64,000 bases of DNA from JBJXHN01 sp046233135. GTDB taxonomy: Bacteria > Pseudomonadota > Alphaproteobacteria > Rhodospirillales > Rhodospirillaceae. Below are positions 32,901 to 41,366 of this stretch, one piece after another. Where the stretch lies: the NCBI GenBank assembly GCA_046233135.1, contig JBJXHN010000003.1:857038-921037 (forward strand). The letters run 5' to 3'. The translations under genes were made by a program, and so were the position numbers. Positions within the stretch are counted from its first letter, which is position 1, and each line of letters starts with the position of its first letter. The notes under the pieces are model-generated. The model was not told the origin of the DNA. It worked only from the letters and a program-made list of their open reading frames with translations, and searched no databases.

Positions 32901-35900
32901 ATGCGCACTTTTTGGGACAGCTGGCGACATTTGGCTTTTCCACCCTGGCGAGTCGGTCAAGCCTGGCGCCCTCCGCAAACGCCGGTGCGGCTGCAATCCC
33001 AGACGACGGAGTGCGGCGTGGCGGCGCTGGCCTCCATCCTCGCCCACCACGGACGGGACATGACGCTGGACGACGTCCGAAAGGCCACAGGTGTTTCACG
33101 CGACTGCCTGAATGCCGCCAATCTGGCGCGGGCGGCGCGCACCCTGGGGCTGGCCTGCGCCGTCCGGCGCTACGAACCGGATCGCCTTGCCTCCCTGAGC
33201 ACACCCTCCATCGTCTATTTGAACTTCATTCATTTCGCTGTCTTCGAGGGGGTACGCGGTACGGATATCCTTTTGAACGATCCGTCCCGGGGACACAGGG
33301 TCATGGCCCGGGAAGAATTCGACGAAGCGTTCACGGGTATCGTCCTGACTTTCGCCCCGACCCGGGATTTCCGCAGCGGGCGAACCCGCCCCCCGGAACG
33401 GTGTCTTCTCCGCGCACTGGGTTGCCGGGGCGCTGTCCTGATCACCTTGGCGGTCCTTTCCACGATCGCCGGGGCCGGAGCGGTGCTGTGGATGGCAGGG
33501 CGGCTTGCCGCCAGTCCGGCCGGCCTGCCGCATGCGGGGGGCATGCTCCTGCTTCCGGCCCTGGGCGTCATTGCCCTCGCTCTTCTGCGCGGGGAGGCTC
33601 TGGCCGCCCTGCGCCAACAGGTGGCGGACAGACTGGAACAGTGGCTCCTGCGTCATATCGCGAGCTGCCACGGGGCTTTCTTGGCCTATCGCATCCCCCT
33701 CAGCTTGCGCGATACGGTCTGCCACGCGGACAGTGCGGCGGACCTTCTCTGCAAGGTCGTGCTCCCCCGCTGGATCGACCTTGCCGCCGTCCCGGTTCTG
33801 CTGGCCGGACTGTGGACACTCCATTCTCCTGCCGCACTGGTGGCCGGCGGTCTGCTGGGGCTCCACACCCTCGCCTCCCTTGTCCTGATCCACTGGCGGC
33901 GGGCTCACGGCGCTCCCCCCAACAGGTCGCTGGAGGAAACCTTCAACCAGCTTTTCAACGACCTTGATTCGGTAGAAAGCTGGAAGATTGGCGGCCGGGA
34001 GCGTGATCTGCTCGCCCGTATCCTGGGGCTGCGCGCCCAAGGAATGCTCCGCACCCTGCCCCATCTCGCTCCCTTCGCGACGGCGGTCCTCCTCTCCCGC
34101 CTCTCACCACTGGTCCTGACCGCAGCGGTTACCCTGATGGGATCGCAGGCCGTCGCATCGGGATCATTGCGGCCAGAAGCGCTGCTTTCGCTGGTGCTGC
34201 TGAGCGGAAGCCTCGCCTTCGCAATCCACGGACTGGGTTTGCTGCGGGGACAGGGGCGGCACCTGGCGGCCTTGCAATATCGCATGGAAGACCTTCTGAC
34301 ATCCGGCCGGCCCGTCTCCTCATCGCCCCCCCGGCCCGCCGATATCGAAGCCTCCGACGATGCCATCCTCTGCTGCACCTCCCTCGCCCACGGACACCGT
34401 CCCGACGCTCCCCCGCTGCTGCGGGACATCGACCTGCGAATAATGCGGGGGGAACAATTGGGGCTGACGGGACCGTCGGGAGGTGGCAAATCCTCTCTGG
34501 CGATGATTCTGGCGGGGCTGCGCGATCCCTGGTCCGGACATATCAAGCGGCGAGGGGACGCCACCACTCCCGCCTGGCTGGACAAGCAGACCGTCTTTTT
34601 CGAAGGCTCCCTCCGCGACAACCTGTGCCTCTGGCGGAGCGGTCTGGCCGATCCTGCGCTTTGGCAGGCGCTGCGCACCGCCTGCCTGGACGACGAGATC
34701 GCCAGACGCCCCCGAGAGCTTGACACGCCTGTGGCCGTGCGAGGACGGAACTTCAGCGGTGGCCAGCTGCAGCGCCTGGAAATCGCCCGAGCCCTTCTGC
34801 ACGGCTACCGGTTCCTGGTCCTCGACGAGGCGCTGGACGCCCTGAACCCGGCACTGGAGACCCGGCTGCGGGAAAACCTGCGTCAGAAGAAGTGCACCCT
34901 GGTGGTCATCAGTCACCGGAGATCGACCCTCGCGGCCTGTGACCGGGTGCTGACCCTCGCGCAGGGGCGGCTTGTCGAACCCGGAACGCCCCCTCCGGCC
35001 GCCGAACCGGTGTCAGGCCTTGGCGAAACCCTGAGACCCCCGGCCCAAACCACCCCGATCATCCCCCCGGCCGCGCCCGCAGGACCGCCCAAGGAGCTGA
35101 AGGAGGCGGTTTTCCGCTTGACCGCCCGCCCCTGTCCCGATGCACCCCTTCCCGGGGATCTGGAGGGACTGACGGCCGCCCTGGACATTCCGGTGCGCAA
35201 GGTCCGCTTCATGATCCCCGACTGGCAGAGGTGGGATCACGGCCCGCTGCTCTGCCTCCCCCGGCAGGGTGAGGCCTCCGTGCTGAACGGCACGGACAGG
35301 CCCGAGAACGACAAGACATCGACCTATTGGCGGATCTACCCGGAAGCGTGTCTGACGCGACCCGGGATCGCCGCCCTCGCCCGACAGGTCCTGGCAACAG
35401 GCCGCCAGGACCTGCTGCGCCTGGCGGCCCTGACCGTCCCGGTGTCGAGTCTGTCCCTGGCCGTGCCCCTGGCCCTGACTGTCCCGCCGGACCGGGCGGG
35501 ACAAGCGCTTCTGCCACTGCTCGCGCTGACCATGGCTTTTGGCCTTCTGACGCTCAGCCAAGAGGGACTGCTGCGGCGCCTGACAGCCGCCTTTGAAATC
35601 ACCAGCCTCGCCCTGCTGATCCAGCGGCTGATCCGCACCCCCATCCCGGCCCTGCGGAGCCTGCCCCGCGAGGATCTGGCTGAGGCGGTCTTCGCCCCGC
35701 CGCGTGCCCTTGCAGCCCTCGGTCCGGGGTGGGGCCTGCGGTTGCTCGACGGCGGAACCGCCCTGGCCGGCACCGGGTTCCTGGCGGTCGTTGACCCCGG
35801 GGTGCTGGCGGCCACCGTTCCCGCCCTGAGTGGCGCGGTTCTGTGTCCGCTTCTGGCGGCCCGGATCAGCCGAAACCGGTTCCGCCGGCTGCTGCAGGGG

Positions 35901-37049
35901 CGGCGGAGGGGGCGGCGCCTGCTGACGGATATCCTGCTCGGTCAATCCCGTCTGCGGGCCTTGGGCGCTGAAGCCCGGGCCGTCACCGCATGGGAGCGCC
36001 AGCGGGCGTCGATTTTGGCGGACGAACGGCATCAGGACCGCACCGTTGCCCTGCTCGATGCCCTGGAAACCGCCGGCCCCTGGGGTGGTCTGATGACCAC
36101 CCTGGCCCTTCTTGGCGCGATGCCCGCGCCGGCAACAGGGCTGATGGTATTCCTGACCCTGCTGGCGGCTATCCGCCTGGGACGGGCGGGTGCGGAGCTG
36201 ATGCCGGCCCTGGTTCATGCGCAACCCCTGGATGACCTGGCCCGCCTGCCCCTGGAACCGCGGCTGCCTGTTCTGCCACCGCCGGACGCCGCCGCGATCC
36301 AGGCCCTGGACGCGGCGGATATCCATCTGAGCCTGGGACAGGTTCCGGTGCTCCGGGGCCTGTCAATCCGGGTGGCCCCCGGCGAAGTGGTCGCCCTGGC
36401 CGGGGCGTCCGGGTCGGGCAAGTCCACGCTGCTGAATGTCCTGCTGGGCCATCTGCTCCCGGACCAGGGCAGTGTCCGCATCGGCGGACTGCCGCTTGAC
36501 GCCGTGGATCCCAGGCTGTGGCGGCGCCATGTGGGTCTCGTTCAGCAGACGGACCGGCTGGAGGTTTCCGTGACCCTGCGCGGGCACCTGGGCGGCCTGT
36601 CGTCAACGGAGCTTCCGGAGATCTGGCGCGCATTGGAGGATGTGTTTCTAGCCGAGGACGTCCGGCGCATGCCCATGGGCCTGCAGACCATCACCGACGA
36701 TCTGCGCTTTTCCACCGGCCAGATTCAGCGCGTCCTTATCGCCCGACAGCTCATCCGGAAGCCGCACGTCCTGGTGCTGGATGAAGCGACCAACGCCGTG
36801 CCCGATACCCTTCAGGAGGCCCTGATCGGCAGCTTCAGGCGCCTGGGCCTGGGCGTCCTGCTGGTATCCCACCGGGAAAGCGCCCTGGCCCTGGCGGACC
36901 GGCTCGTCTTCCTGGAAAAGGGCAAAATCACATTCGATGGCCCTCCGGCGGAAGCGCTGGCACGCCCCAACGTCCAGGCCTGCCTGTCGGCCGAGCGACG
37001 CGACGATCAGCGCTCCCGATGTCCCCCCTTTCCGTTCACGGCCACATGA
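32901..37049 (+). CDS. Fused double ABC exporter: C39 peptidase-TMD-NBD-linker-TMD-NBD, 1382 aa
   Basis: One chain contains what NHLP systems split into two subunits. Residues 20-150 are a C39 peptidase with an intact triad: Cys38 (TTECGVAA), His111 (FIHFAVFEG) and Asp127 (LLNDPSRG). The first membrane domain is about 155-440. The first ATPase has GPSGGGKSS (about 523), FSGGQLQR (about 617) and FLVLDEALDAL (about 638). A Pro-rich linker (about 705-740) and a soluble segment lead to a second membrane domain (about 850-1100). The second ATPase has GASGSGKST (about 1166), a degenerate signature FSTGQIQ (about 1270) and VLVLDEATNAV. It should cleave and export the divergently encoded Nif11-type peptide. 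The asymmetric second signature suggests one weakened ATP site. Confidence 0.9.
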   Translation: MRTFWDSWRHLAFPPWRVGQAWRPPQTPVRLQSQTTECGVAALASILAHHGRDMTLDDVRKATGVSRDCLNAANLARAARTLGLACAVRRYEPDRLASLSTPSIVYLNFIHFAVFEGVRGTDILLNDPSRGHRVMAREEFDEAFTGIVLTFAPTRDFRSGRTRPPERCLLRALGCRGAVLITLAVLSTIAGAGAVLWMAGRLAASPAGLPHAGGMLLLPALGVIALALLRGEALAALRQQVADRLEQWLLRHIASCHGAFLAYRIPLSLRDTVCHADSAADLLCKVVLPRWIDLAAVPVLLAGLWTLHSPAALVAGGLLGLHTLASLVLIHWRRAHGAPPNRSLEETFNQLFNDLDSVESWKIGGRERDLLARILGLRAQGMLRTLPHLAPFATAVLLSRLSPLVLTAAVTLMGSQAVASGSLRPEALLSLVLLSGSLAFAIHGLGLLRGQGRHLAALQYRMEDLLTSGRPVSSSPPRPADIEASDDAILCCTSLAHGHRPDAPPLLRDIDLRIMRGEQLGLTGPSGGGKSSLAMILAGLRDPWSGHIKRRGDATTPAWLDKQTVFFEGSLRDNLCLWRSGLADPALWQALRTACLDDEIARRPRELDTPVAVRGRNFSGGQLQRLEIARALLHGYRFLVLDEALDALNPALETRLRENLRQKKCTLVVISHRRSTLAACDRVLTLAQGRLVEPGTPPPAAEPVSGLGETLRPPAQTTPIIPPAAPAGPPKELKEAVFRLTARPCPDAPLPGDLEGLTAALDIPVRKVRFMIPDWQRWDHGPLLCLPRQGEASVLNGTDRPENDKTSTYWRIYPEACLTRPGIAALARQVLATGRQDLLRLAALTVPVSSLSLAVPLALTVPPDRAGQALLPLLALTMAFGLLTLSQEGLLRRLTAAFEITSLALLIQRLIRTPIPALRSLPREDLAEAVFAPPRALAALGPGWGLRLLDGGTALAGTGFLAVVDPGVLAATVPALSGAVLCPLLAARISRNRFRRLLQGRRRGRRLLTDILLGQSRLRALGAEARAVTAWERQRASILADERHQDRTVALLDALETAGPWGGLMTTLALLGAMPAPATGLMVFLTLLAAIRLGRAGAELMPALVHAQPLDDLARLPLEPRLPVLPPPDAAAIQALDAADIHLSLGQVPVLRGLSIRVAPGEVVALAGASGSGKSTLLNVLLGHLLPDQGSVRIGGLPLDAVDPRLWRRHVGLVQQTDRLEVSVTLRGHLGGLSSTELPEIWRALEDVFLAEDVRRMPMGLQTITDDLRFSTGQIQRVLIARQLIRKPHVLVLDEATNAVPDTLQEALIGSFRRLGLGVLLVSHRESALALADRLVFLEKGKITFDGPPAEALARPNVQACLSAERRDDQRSRCPPFPFTAT

Positions 37050-37224
37050 ACCAGGCGAGCCCGGCGAGCACTCCGGCGAGCGTGACAGGCCACAGGCGCC
37101 ATGGCGGCGCCAGATCCGGAGTATCGAGTTCGTAGGGACGCTGGTAGCGTTCCACGGCCTTGGGACGAAATGGATGGGTGGGCAAGCCCGGCTTCTGTTT
37201 CACCTCAAACTCCTGCATGTCCAT
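37036..37224 (-). pseudogene. Truncated adaptor-like fragment (HlyD N-terminus), 62 codons
   Basis: The frame reads a polar N-tail with PFRPKAVERYQRPYELD, then WRLWPVTLAGVLAGLAWFMW, one hydrophobic span, and stops. The FR..A.ER....EL pattern followed by a single membrane helix is how NHLP/ColV-type adaptors begin; compare IFRQAALERLSTPEQLD in the complete adaptor at 28.4-29.8 kb. It ends inside the 3' end of the fused exporter (14-base overlap, opposite strand), and its 5' end abuts an IS481 remnant. It is probably the stump of the exporter's own adaptor gene. A genuine short membrane protein is possible; the ribosome site is weak. Confidence 0.45.
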
Positions 37225-37458
37225 GCGAACGAGGTACCGCGCCTGGAGACGGAGGCGACCGTCAAGACCTGCCACGACTCCACCCTGGACAACCTGAAAG
37301 CCCACGTTTTGGCTTTCATGACCACAGACAACTTCGCCAGACCCTTGAAAGCTCTGAGATGGCGAACGCCCTATCAGATCATAGGCGAGGCCTGGACCAA
37401 GGACCCTTCTCTCTTCAAAATCACCCCGCACCACCTATTTCCGGGACCATACACCTAA
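37225..37458 (+). pseudogene. IS481-family transposase remnant (C-terminal end only)
   Basis: The frame ending at 37458 reads EATVKTCHDSTLDNLKAH, then FMTTDNFARPLKALRWRTPY and ITPHHLFPGPYT. This aligns with the C-terminus of IS481-family transposases (EATVKxYHYD, LKTLKGLTPYE, HQMPGLNT). Only the last 70 or so residues are present; the DDE catalytic core and the start are gone, and substitutions such as Y-to-D in YNFARRLK show decay. It lies between the exporter region and the catabolic island, marking an old insertion or rearrangement. Confidence 0.7.
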
Positions 37459-37495
37459 TGCACTGACTCATTCAGATGATTCAGCGGTCAGTGCA
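37459..37495. repeat. Inverted repeat TGCACTGAC...GTCAGTGCA
   Basis: Perfect 9-base arms (37459-37467 and 37487-37495) start immediately after the IS481 remnant stop. Further TGCACTAG-like words occur at 37492 and 37555. They could be remnants of the insertion-sequence end, or a bidirectional hairpin limiting transcription from the minus-strand operon. Confidence 0.5.
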
Positions 37496-37559
37496 CTAGT
37501 CCTTTGTTTATGCATCAACTTTCTAGACTTCGGCTGACGCCTCCGTTCGGGTCGATGCA

Positions 37560-38273
37560 CTAGGCGGCACCCAGGCTGGCCACATAGGCCTCATAGCGTT
37601 TCCGAGCGTCCTCGTTGGGCGGATAGAGGCCGGGCAGTGGCACGCCCTTCTCCACCTCCGACATGATCCAGCCTTCCAGCCGTTCCTGCTCCACGGCGGC
37701 GGGCACAACCTCGTCCACCAAGGCGGCCGGAATCAGCACCGCGCCGTCGTTGTCGACCACCACCAGGTCGTCGGGGAAGACGGCGACCCCACCGCAGCCG
37801 ACCGGCTGCCCCCAGTCGACGAAGGTCAGCCCGGCAACCGAAGGCGGCGCGGCCGCACCGTCACACCAGACCGACAGGCCCGAGCCCAGAACACCGTCCA
37901 GGTCGCGGATCACCCCGTCGGTCACCAGCCCCGCCACCCCGCGCACCGCCATGCGTCGGCACAGGATGTCGCCGAAGATGCCCGCATCCTCCAGCCCCAT
38001 CGCCCCGACCACCGCGATGCAGCCCTCGGGCATGGCTTCGATGGCCGCGCGGGTGGAGATCGGAGAGCCCCAGGACGCCGGGGTAGCCAGGTCCTCGCGG
38101 GCCGGAACGAAGCGCAGCGTGAAGGCCGGCCCCACCACCCGGCCCTGGCCGGGCTTCAACGGTTTGGTGCCGCGCATCCATACGTTCCGCAGCCCCTTTT
38201 TCAAGAGAACCGTGGTCAGGGTCGCGGTGGACACCCCGGACAGGGCAGTGATGACGTCTTGGCTGATCGCCAT
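37560..38273 (-). CDS. RraA-family protein (HMG/oxaloacetate aldolase-like), 237 aa
   Basis: The RraA/HMG aldolase fold is indicated by VSTATLTTVLLKKGLRNVWM near the start, the glycine-rich VVGAMGLEDAGIFGDIL with MAVRGVAGLVTDGVIRD (about residues 85-120), and VVVDNDGAVLIPAALVDEV. GVIRD contains the Arg-Asp pair that binds substrate and metal in 4-hydroxy-4-methyl-2-oxoglutarate aldolases. This argues for a metal-dependent aldolase or decarboxylase rather than an RNase E inhibitor. The ATG follows TAGGAGT. It is the last gene of the minus-strand catabolic arm, 13 bases after the aminotransferase. A lyase step yielding pyruvate or a related oxoacid is inferred. Confidence 0.85.
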   Translation of the reverse strand: MAISQDVITALSGVSTATLTTVLLKKGLRNVWMRGTKPLKPGQGRVVGPAFTLRFVPAREDLATPASWGSPISTRAAIEAMPEGCIAVVGAMGLEDAGIFGDILCRRMAVRGVAGLVTDGVIRDLDGVLGSGLSVWCDGAAAPPSVAGLTFVDWGQPVGCGGVAVFPDDLVVVDNDGAVLIPAALVDEVVPAAVEQERLEGWIMSEVEKGVPLPGLYPPNEDARKRYEAYVASLGAA

Positions 38274-38286
38274 GGCAAAATAACTC

Positions 38287-39489
38287 CTAGCGCAGAAGAT
38301 CACAGGCCTCGGCGATGCGGGCGCAAGCCGTCCGCAGCCGCTCAAGGGAGGTGGCGAAAGATACGCGGAAATACGGGGCAAGGCCGAACGCCGTGCCCGG
38401 AACCACGGCGACGTTGGCGGCCTCCATAAGGTATTCAGATACCGCAACGTCGCTGTCCAGAATCCGGCCCGATGGCGTCGTCCGGCCCAGCAAGCCCGCG
38501 CAGCTGGGGAACAGGTAAAACGCCCCCTGCGGTGTCTGGCAGGACATCCCGTCAATGGCGTTGAAAGCCTCCAGGCACAGGTCCCGACGCTCCTTGAAGG
38601 CATCGTTGCGCTCTGCCAGGAAGTCCAGCGGCAGGCGTAAAGCCGCCGCCGCAGCGGCCTGGGAGACGGAGCTGGGGTTGCTCGTGCTTTGCGACTGGAC
38701 GGTGGCCATCGCCTTGATCAACGGCGCCGGCCCCCCGGCATAGCCGATCCGCCAGCCGGTCATGGCATAGGCTTTCGAAACCCCGTTGACCGTCAGCACC
38801 CGCGCGGCCAGCCGGGGTTCCACGGCGGCGATGGTGGCGAAGCGCCAGCCGTCGTAGCGGATGTGCTCGTACATGTCGTCGCTGAGCACATGGACATGGG
38901 GGTGTTCCAGCAGCACGTCGGCCAGAGCCCGCAGGCGCTCCACGCCGTATCCGGCACCGGTCGGATTGCTCGGGGAGTTCAGGATCAGCCACTTGGTGCG
39001 GGGGGTGATCGCCGCGCGCAGGCTGTCCGCATCCAGCAGGAAGCCCTGCGCCTCCGGGCAGGGCACAGCCACCGGTACCCCGCCGACCAGCCGCACCATG
39101 TCCGGGTAGGACACCCAATAGGGGGCGGGGATGATCACCTCCTGTCCGACGTCGACAGAGGCATAAAGGGCGTTGAACAACACCTGCTTGCCGCCGGTGC
39201 CAACGCTGATCTGGTCGAGCTCGTAGGTCAGGCCGTTTTCCCGGGCAAACTTGTCGGCGATGGCCTGTTTCAGGTCCGGCGTGCCGTCCACGTCGGTGTA
39301 TTTGGTCTCGCCCCGGGCGATGGCCGCCACGGCCGCGTCCTTGACGGGCTCCGGAGTGTCGAAATCCGGTTCGCCCTGGGACAGGCCGATCACATCCCGC
39401 CCCTGGCGGCGCAGCTCGCCGGCCAGGCGGGTGATGGCGATCGTGGGAGAAGGCTGAACAACGCTCAGCCGGGTGGAGAGCAGACTCAT
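38287..39489 (-). CDS. PLP-dependent class I/II aminotransferase, 400 aa
   Basis: The fold type I signature is complete: the N-terminal VIGLSQGEPDFDTPEPV, GTGGKQVLFNALYA, YWVSYPDMV, NSPSNPTGAGY, LSDDMYEHI, and the PLP Lys in VNGVSKAYAMTGWRIGY. It belongs to the aspartate/aromatic aminotransferase (AspC/PatA-like) group. A second, closely similar aminotransferase lies at 51964-53187. The ATG at 39489 gives the normal family length, although its ribosome site is weak. In the minus-strand arm it would interconvert an amino acid and an oxoacid. The natural substrate cannot be read from sequence. Confidence 0.9.
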   Translation of the reverse strand: MSLLSTRLSVVQPSPTIAITRLAGELRRQGRDVIGLSQGEPDFDTPEPVKDAAVAAIARGETKYTDVDGTPDLKQAIADKFARENGLTYELDQISVGTGGKQVLFNALYASVDVGQEVIIPAPYWVSYPDMVRLVGGVPVAVPCPEAQGFLLDADSLRAAITPRTKWLILNSPSNPTGAGYGVERLRALADVLLEHPHVHVLSDDMYEHIRYDGWRFATIAAVEPRLAARVLTVNGVSKAYAMTGWRIGYAGGPAPLIKAMATVQSQSTSNPSSVSQAAAAAALRLPLDFLAERNDAFKERRDLCLEAFNAIDGMSCQTPQGAFYLFPSCAGLLGRTTPSGRILDSDVAVSEYLMEAANVAVVPGTAFGLAPYFRVSFATSLERLRTACARIAEACDLLR

Positions 39490-39566
39490 GTCGGGGAATA
39501 TCGCTCTTACAGAGAATAAGTAGGGAGGAGCGCGGGAGTTGCCGCGCTCCGTCACGCCAGGATCCG

Positions 39567-40355
39567 TCAGACGGCCTTGATCGCCCCGCCGTCACACCGG
39601 ATCACCGATCCGGTCACATAGCTCGCCGGCGCGCTGCACAGGAAAGCGGCAACGGCGGCGAATTCCTCGACCTTGCCGTAGCGCCCGGCCGGGATGGTGG
39701 CCCGGGAGCCTTCCCGCACCGCGTCCAGGCTCTTGCCCGTGCGTTCGGCGGCAGCGGAATCCAGCTGGTCCACACGGTCGGTATGGATTCGCCCCGGCAA
39801 CAGCATGTTGCAGGTCACACCGTCTGCCGCCACTTCGTTGGACAGAGTCTTGTTCCAGCCAATCAACGCCCCCCGCAGCGTATTGGACAGCGCCAGGTTG
39901 GGGATCGGCTGAACGACACCGGACGACGCGCAGGTCAGCACCCGCCCCCACCCGGCCTCGCGCATCGCCGGCAGCAGGGTATTGGTCAGGGCGATCACCC
40001 GGAACACCATGGCCTGCCCATGGACGGCCAGCGCCGCCTCGGTCATGGCCGCGGCCGGCCCCGGCGGGGGGCCGCCGGTATTGTTCACCAGAATGTCCAC
40101 CCGCCCCAAGATCGCCGTTGCTTCAGCGGCGAGCTGCTGCACAACGCCGTCCTCGGACAGGTCGGAGCCGACCCAGTGGGCCGTCCCGGCGCCGCGCGCG
40201 GTGATCTCCGCTGCCTTGGCGGCCAGGGCGTCGACACTGCGGCCGGTCAGCAGCACGTCTGCCCCCTCGGCGGCCAGGGCTTCGGCGATTCCCAGCCCCA
40301 GTCCCCGAGACGAAGCCAGTACCAGGGCCTTCTTTCCGTTCAATCCCAAATCCAT
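39567..40355 (-). CDS. Divergent short-chain dehydrogenase/reductase, 262 aa
   Basis: The Rossmann fold is clear: ASSRGLGLGIAEAL (cofactor motif), DLSEDG, ILVNNTGGPPPG (the NNAG equivalent) and CASSGVVQP (catalytic Ser). The Y-X3-K catalytic pair is absent. The aligned segment reads PNLALSNTLRGALIGW, giving Ser where Tyr is expected and Arg where Lys is expected. A family of SDRs with this LSN..R pattern exists, with unknown chemistry. The C-terminus YVTGSVIRCDGG is standard. AGGAGC precedes the ATG, 4 bases after the DapA-like gene. It may catalyse an atypical reduction or dehydration, or bind a ligand without redox. Confidence 0.88.
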   Translation of the reverse strand: MDLGLNGKKALVLASSRGLGLGIAEALAAEGADVLLTGRSVDALAAKAAEITARGAGTAHWVGSDLSEDGVVQQLAAEATAILGRVDILVNNTGGPPPGPAAAMTEAALAVHGQAMVFRVIALTNTLLPAMREAGWGRVLTCASSGVVQPIPNLALSNTLRGALIGWNKTLSNEVAADGVTCNMLLPGRIHTDRVDQLDSAAAERTGKSLDAVREGSRATIPAGRYGKVEEFAAVAAFLCSAPASYVTGSVIRCDGGAIKAV

Positions 40356-40359
40356 TGCC

Positions 40360-41289
40360 TTAAAGCTCCTTCAGCTTGCGATCGGTGCGCGCCATCAGGC
40401 GCTCCAGTTCGGCGATATCGGCCGCCGACAGAACCGCCCCCGGCGCGCGCAGGCCGGCGTGGGCGATGGCCCCCCGGCGCATCAGGATGTGCTTGCGCAG
40501 GGCCAGGCCGAAACCGGGCTGCTGCTCCTGGCGCAGAATAGGCAGGTAACAGTCGAACAGGTCCTCGGCAGCGTCTCTCTGACCCGCCGCGTGCAGGCGC
40601 ACGGTCTCCACCAGGGCTTCGGGATAGGCGAAGCCGGTCATGGCCCCGTCAGCCCCCCGGCCCAATTCCTGGGGCAGGTACAGCCCGCCATTGCCACAGA
40701 GAATGGAGAGCCGGGGCGCTCCCGACAACTCGGCGGCGCGCAGGGTGGAGATTTTGGGCAGCCCCGGGCATTCCTCGTGCTTCAGCATGACGATCTGCGG
40801 CAGGTCCCGGGTCATTTCCAGAATCGCCCGGGCCGAGACGGGCACCCCCGTGGTCTGGGGGAAGTCCTGATAGACCACCGGCACCTCAGCACCCAGCGCG
40901 GCACAGACCTGATGCATGTAGCCGACGATGCGCTCGTCCTTGGCCGGCCCCCGGGCGGGGGCGACCATGACGCCGGCCGCGCCCTTGTCCATGGCGTATT
41001 TGGCCAGGGCACTCAGATTGGCCAGACCGGGATCGGATACTCCGACGACCACGGGCAGCTGGCCGGAAAGCCGGGTGAAGACCCGGTCGAGAACGGTGCG
41101 GCGTTCCTCCGGGGTCAGCTTGTCGGCCTCGCCCATCATGCCGAGGACGGTCACGCCATCCACGCCGGTCTCGACATAGAACTCCATCAGCCGATCAAGG
41201 CTGTCCAGGTCCAGCGCGCCATCCGCCGCGAAGGGGGTGGCGCTGATGATGTAGACACCGCGGGTCTCGCGGTTGATCAGAACGGACAT
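40360..41289 (-). CDS. DapA-family class I aldolase/lyase, 309 aa
   Basis: This is a (beta/alpha)8 Schiff-base enzyme of the dihydrodipicolinate synthase / N-acetylneuraminate lyase family. Visible features are ISATPFAADGALDLDSL, VLGMMGEADKLTPEER (the GT..GE site), Tyr in VVYQDFPQT and the Schiff-base Lys in IVMLKHEECPG. The usual GTTGE reads GMMGE, so it is not a classical DapA. Members of this family cleave or condense pyruvate with aldehydes. A second member lies at 61747-62673, at the far end of the island. It is probably a catabolic lyase or hydrolase in the same pathway. Confidence 0.9.
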   Translation of the reverse strand: MSVLINRETRGVYIISATPFAADGALDLDSLDRLMEFYVETGVDGVTVLGMMGEADKLTPEERRTVLDRVFTRLSGQLPVVVGVSDPGLANLSALAKYAMDKGAAGVMVAPARGPAKDERIVGYMHQVCAALGAEVPVVYQDFPQTTGVPVSARAILEMTRDLPQIVMLKHEECPGLPKISTLRAAELSGAPRLSILCGNGGLYLPQELGRGADGAMTGFAYPEALVETVRLHAAGQRDAAEDLFDCYLPILRQEQQPGFGLALRKHILMRRGAIAHAGLRAPGAVLSAADIAELERLMARTDRKLKEL

Positions 41290-41366
41290 TGTGGTCTTCC
41301 GCTTTCGATTCCAGGGGGAAGAAGAGAGAGGGTGAGAAAGGGCGAGAAAGGGTGCGACGGGGAGTT

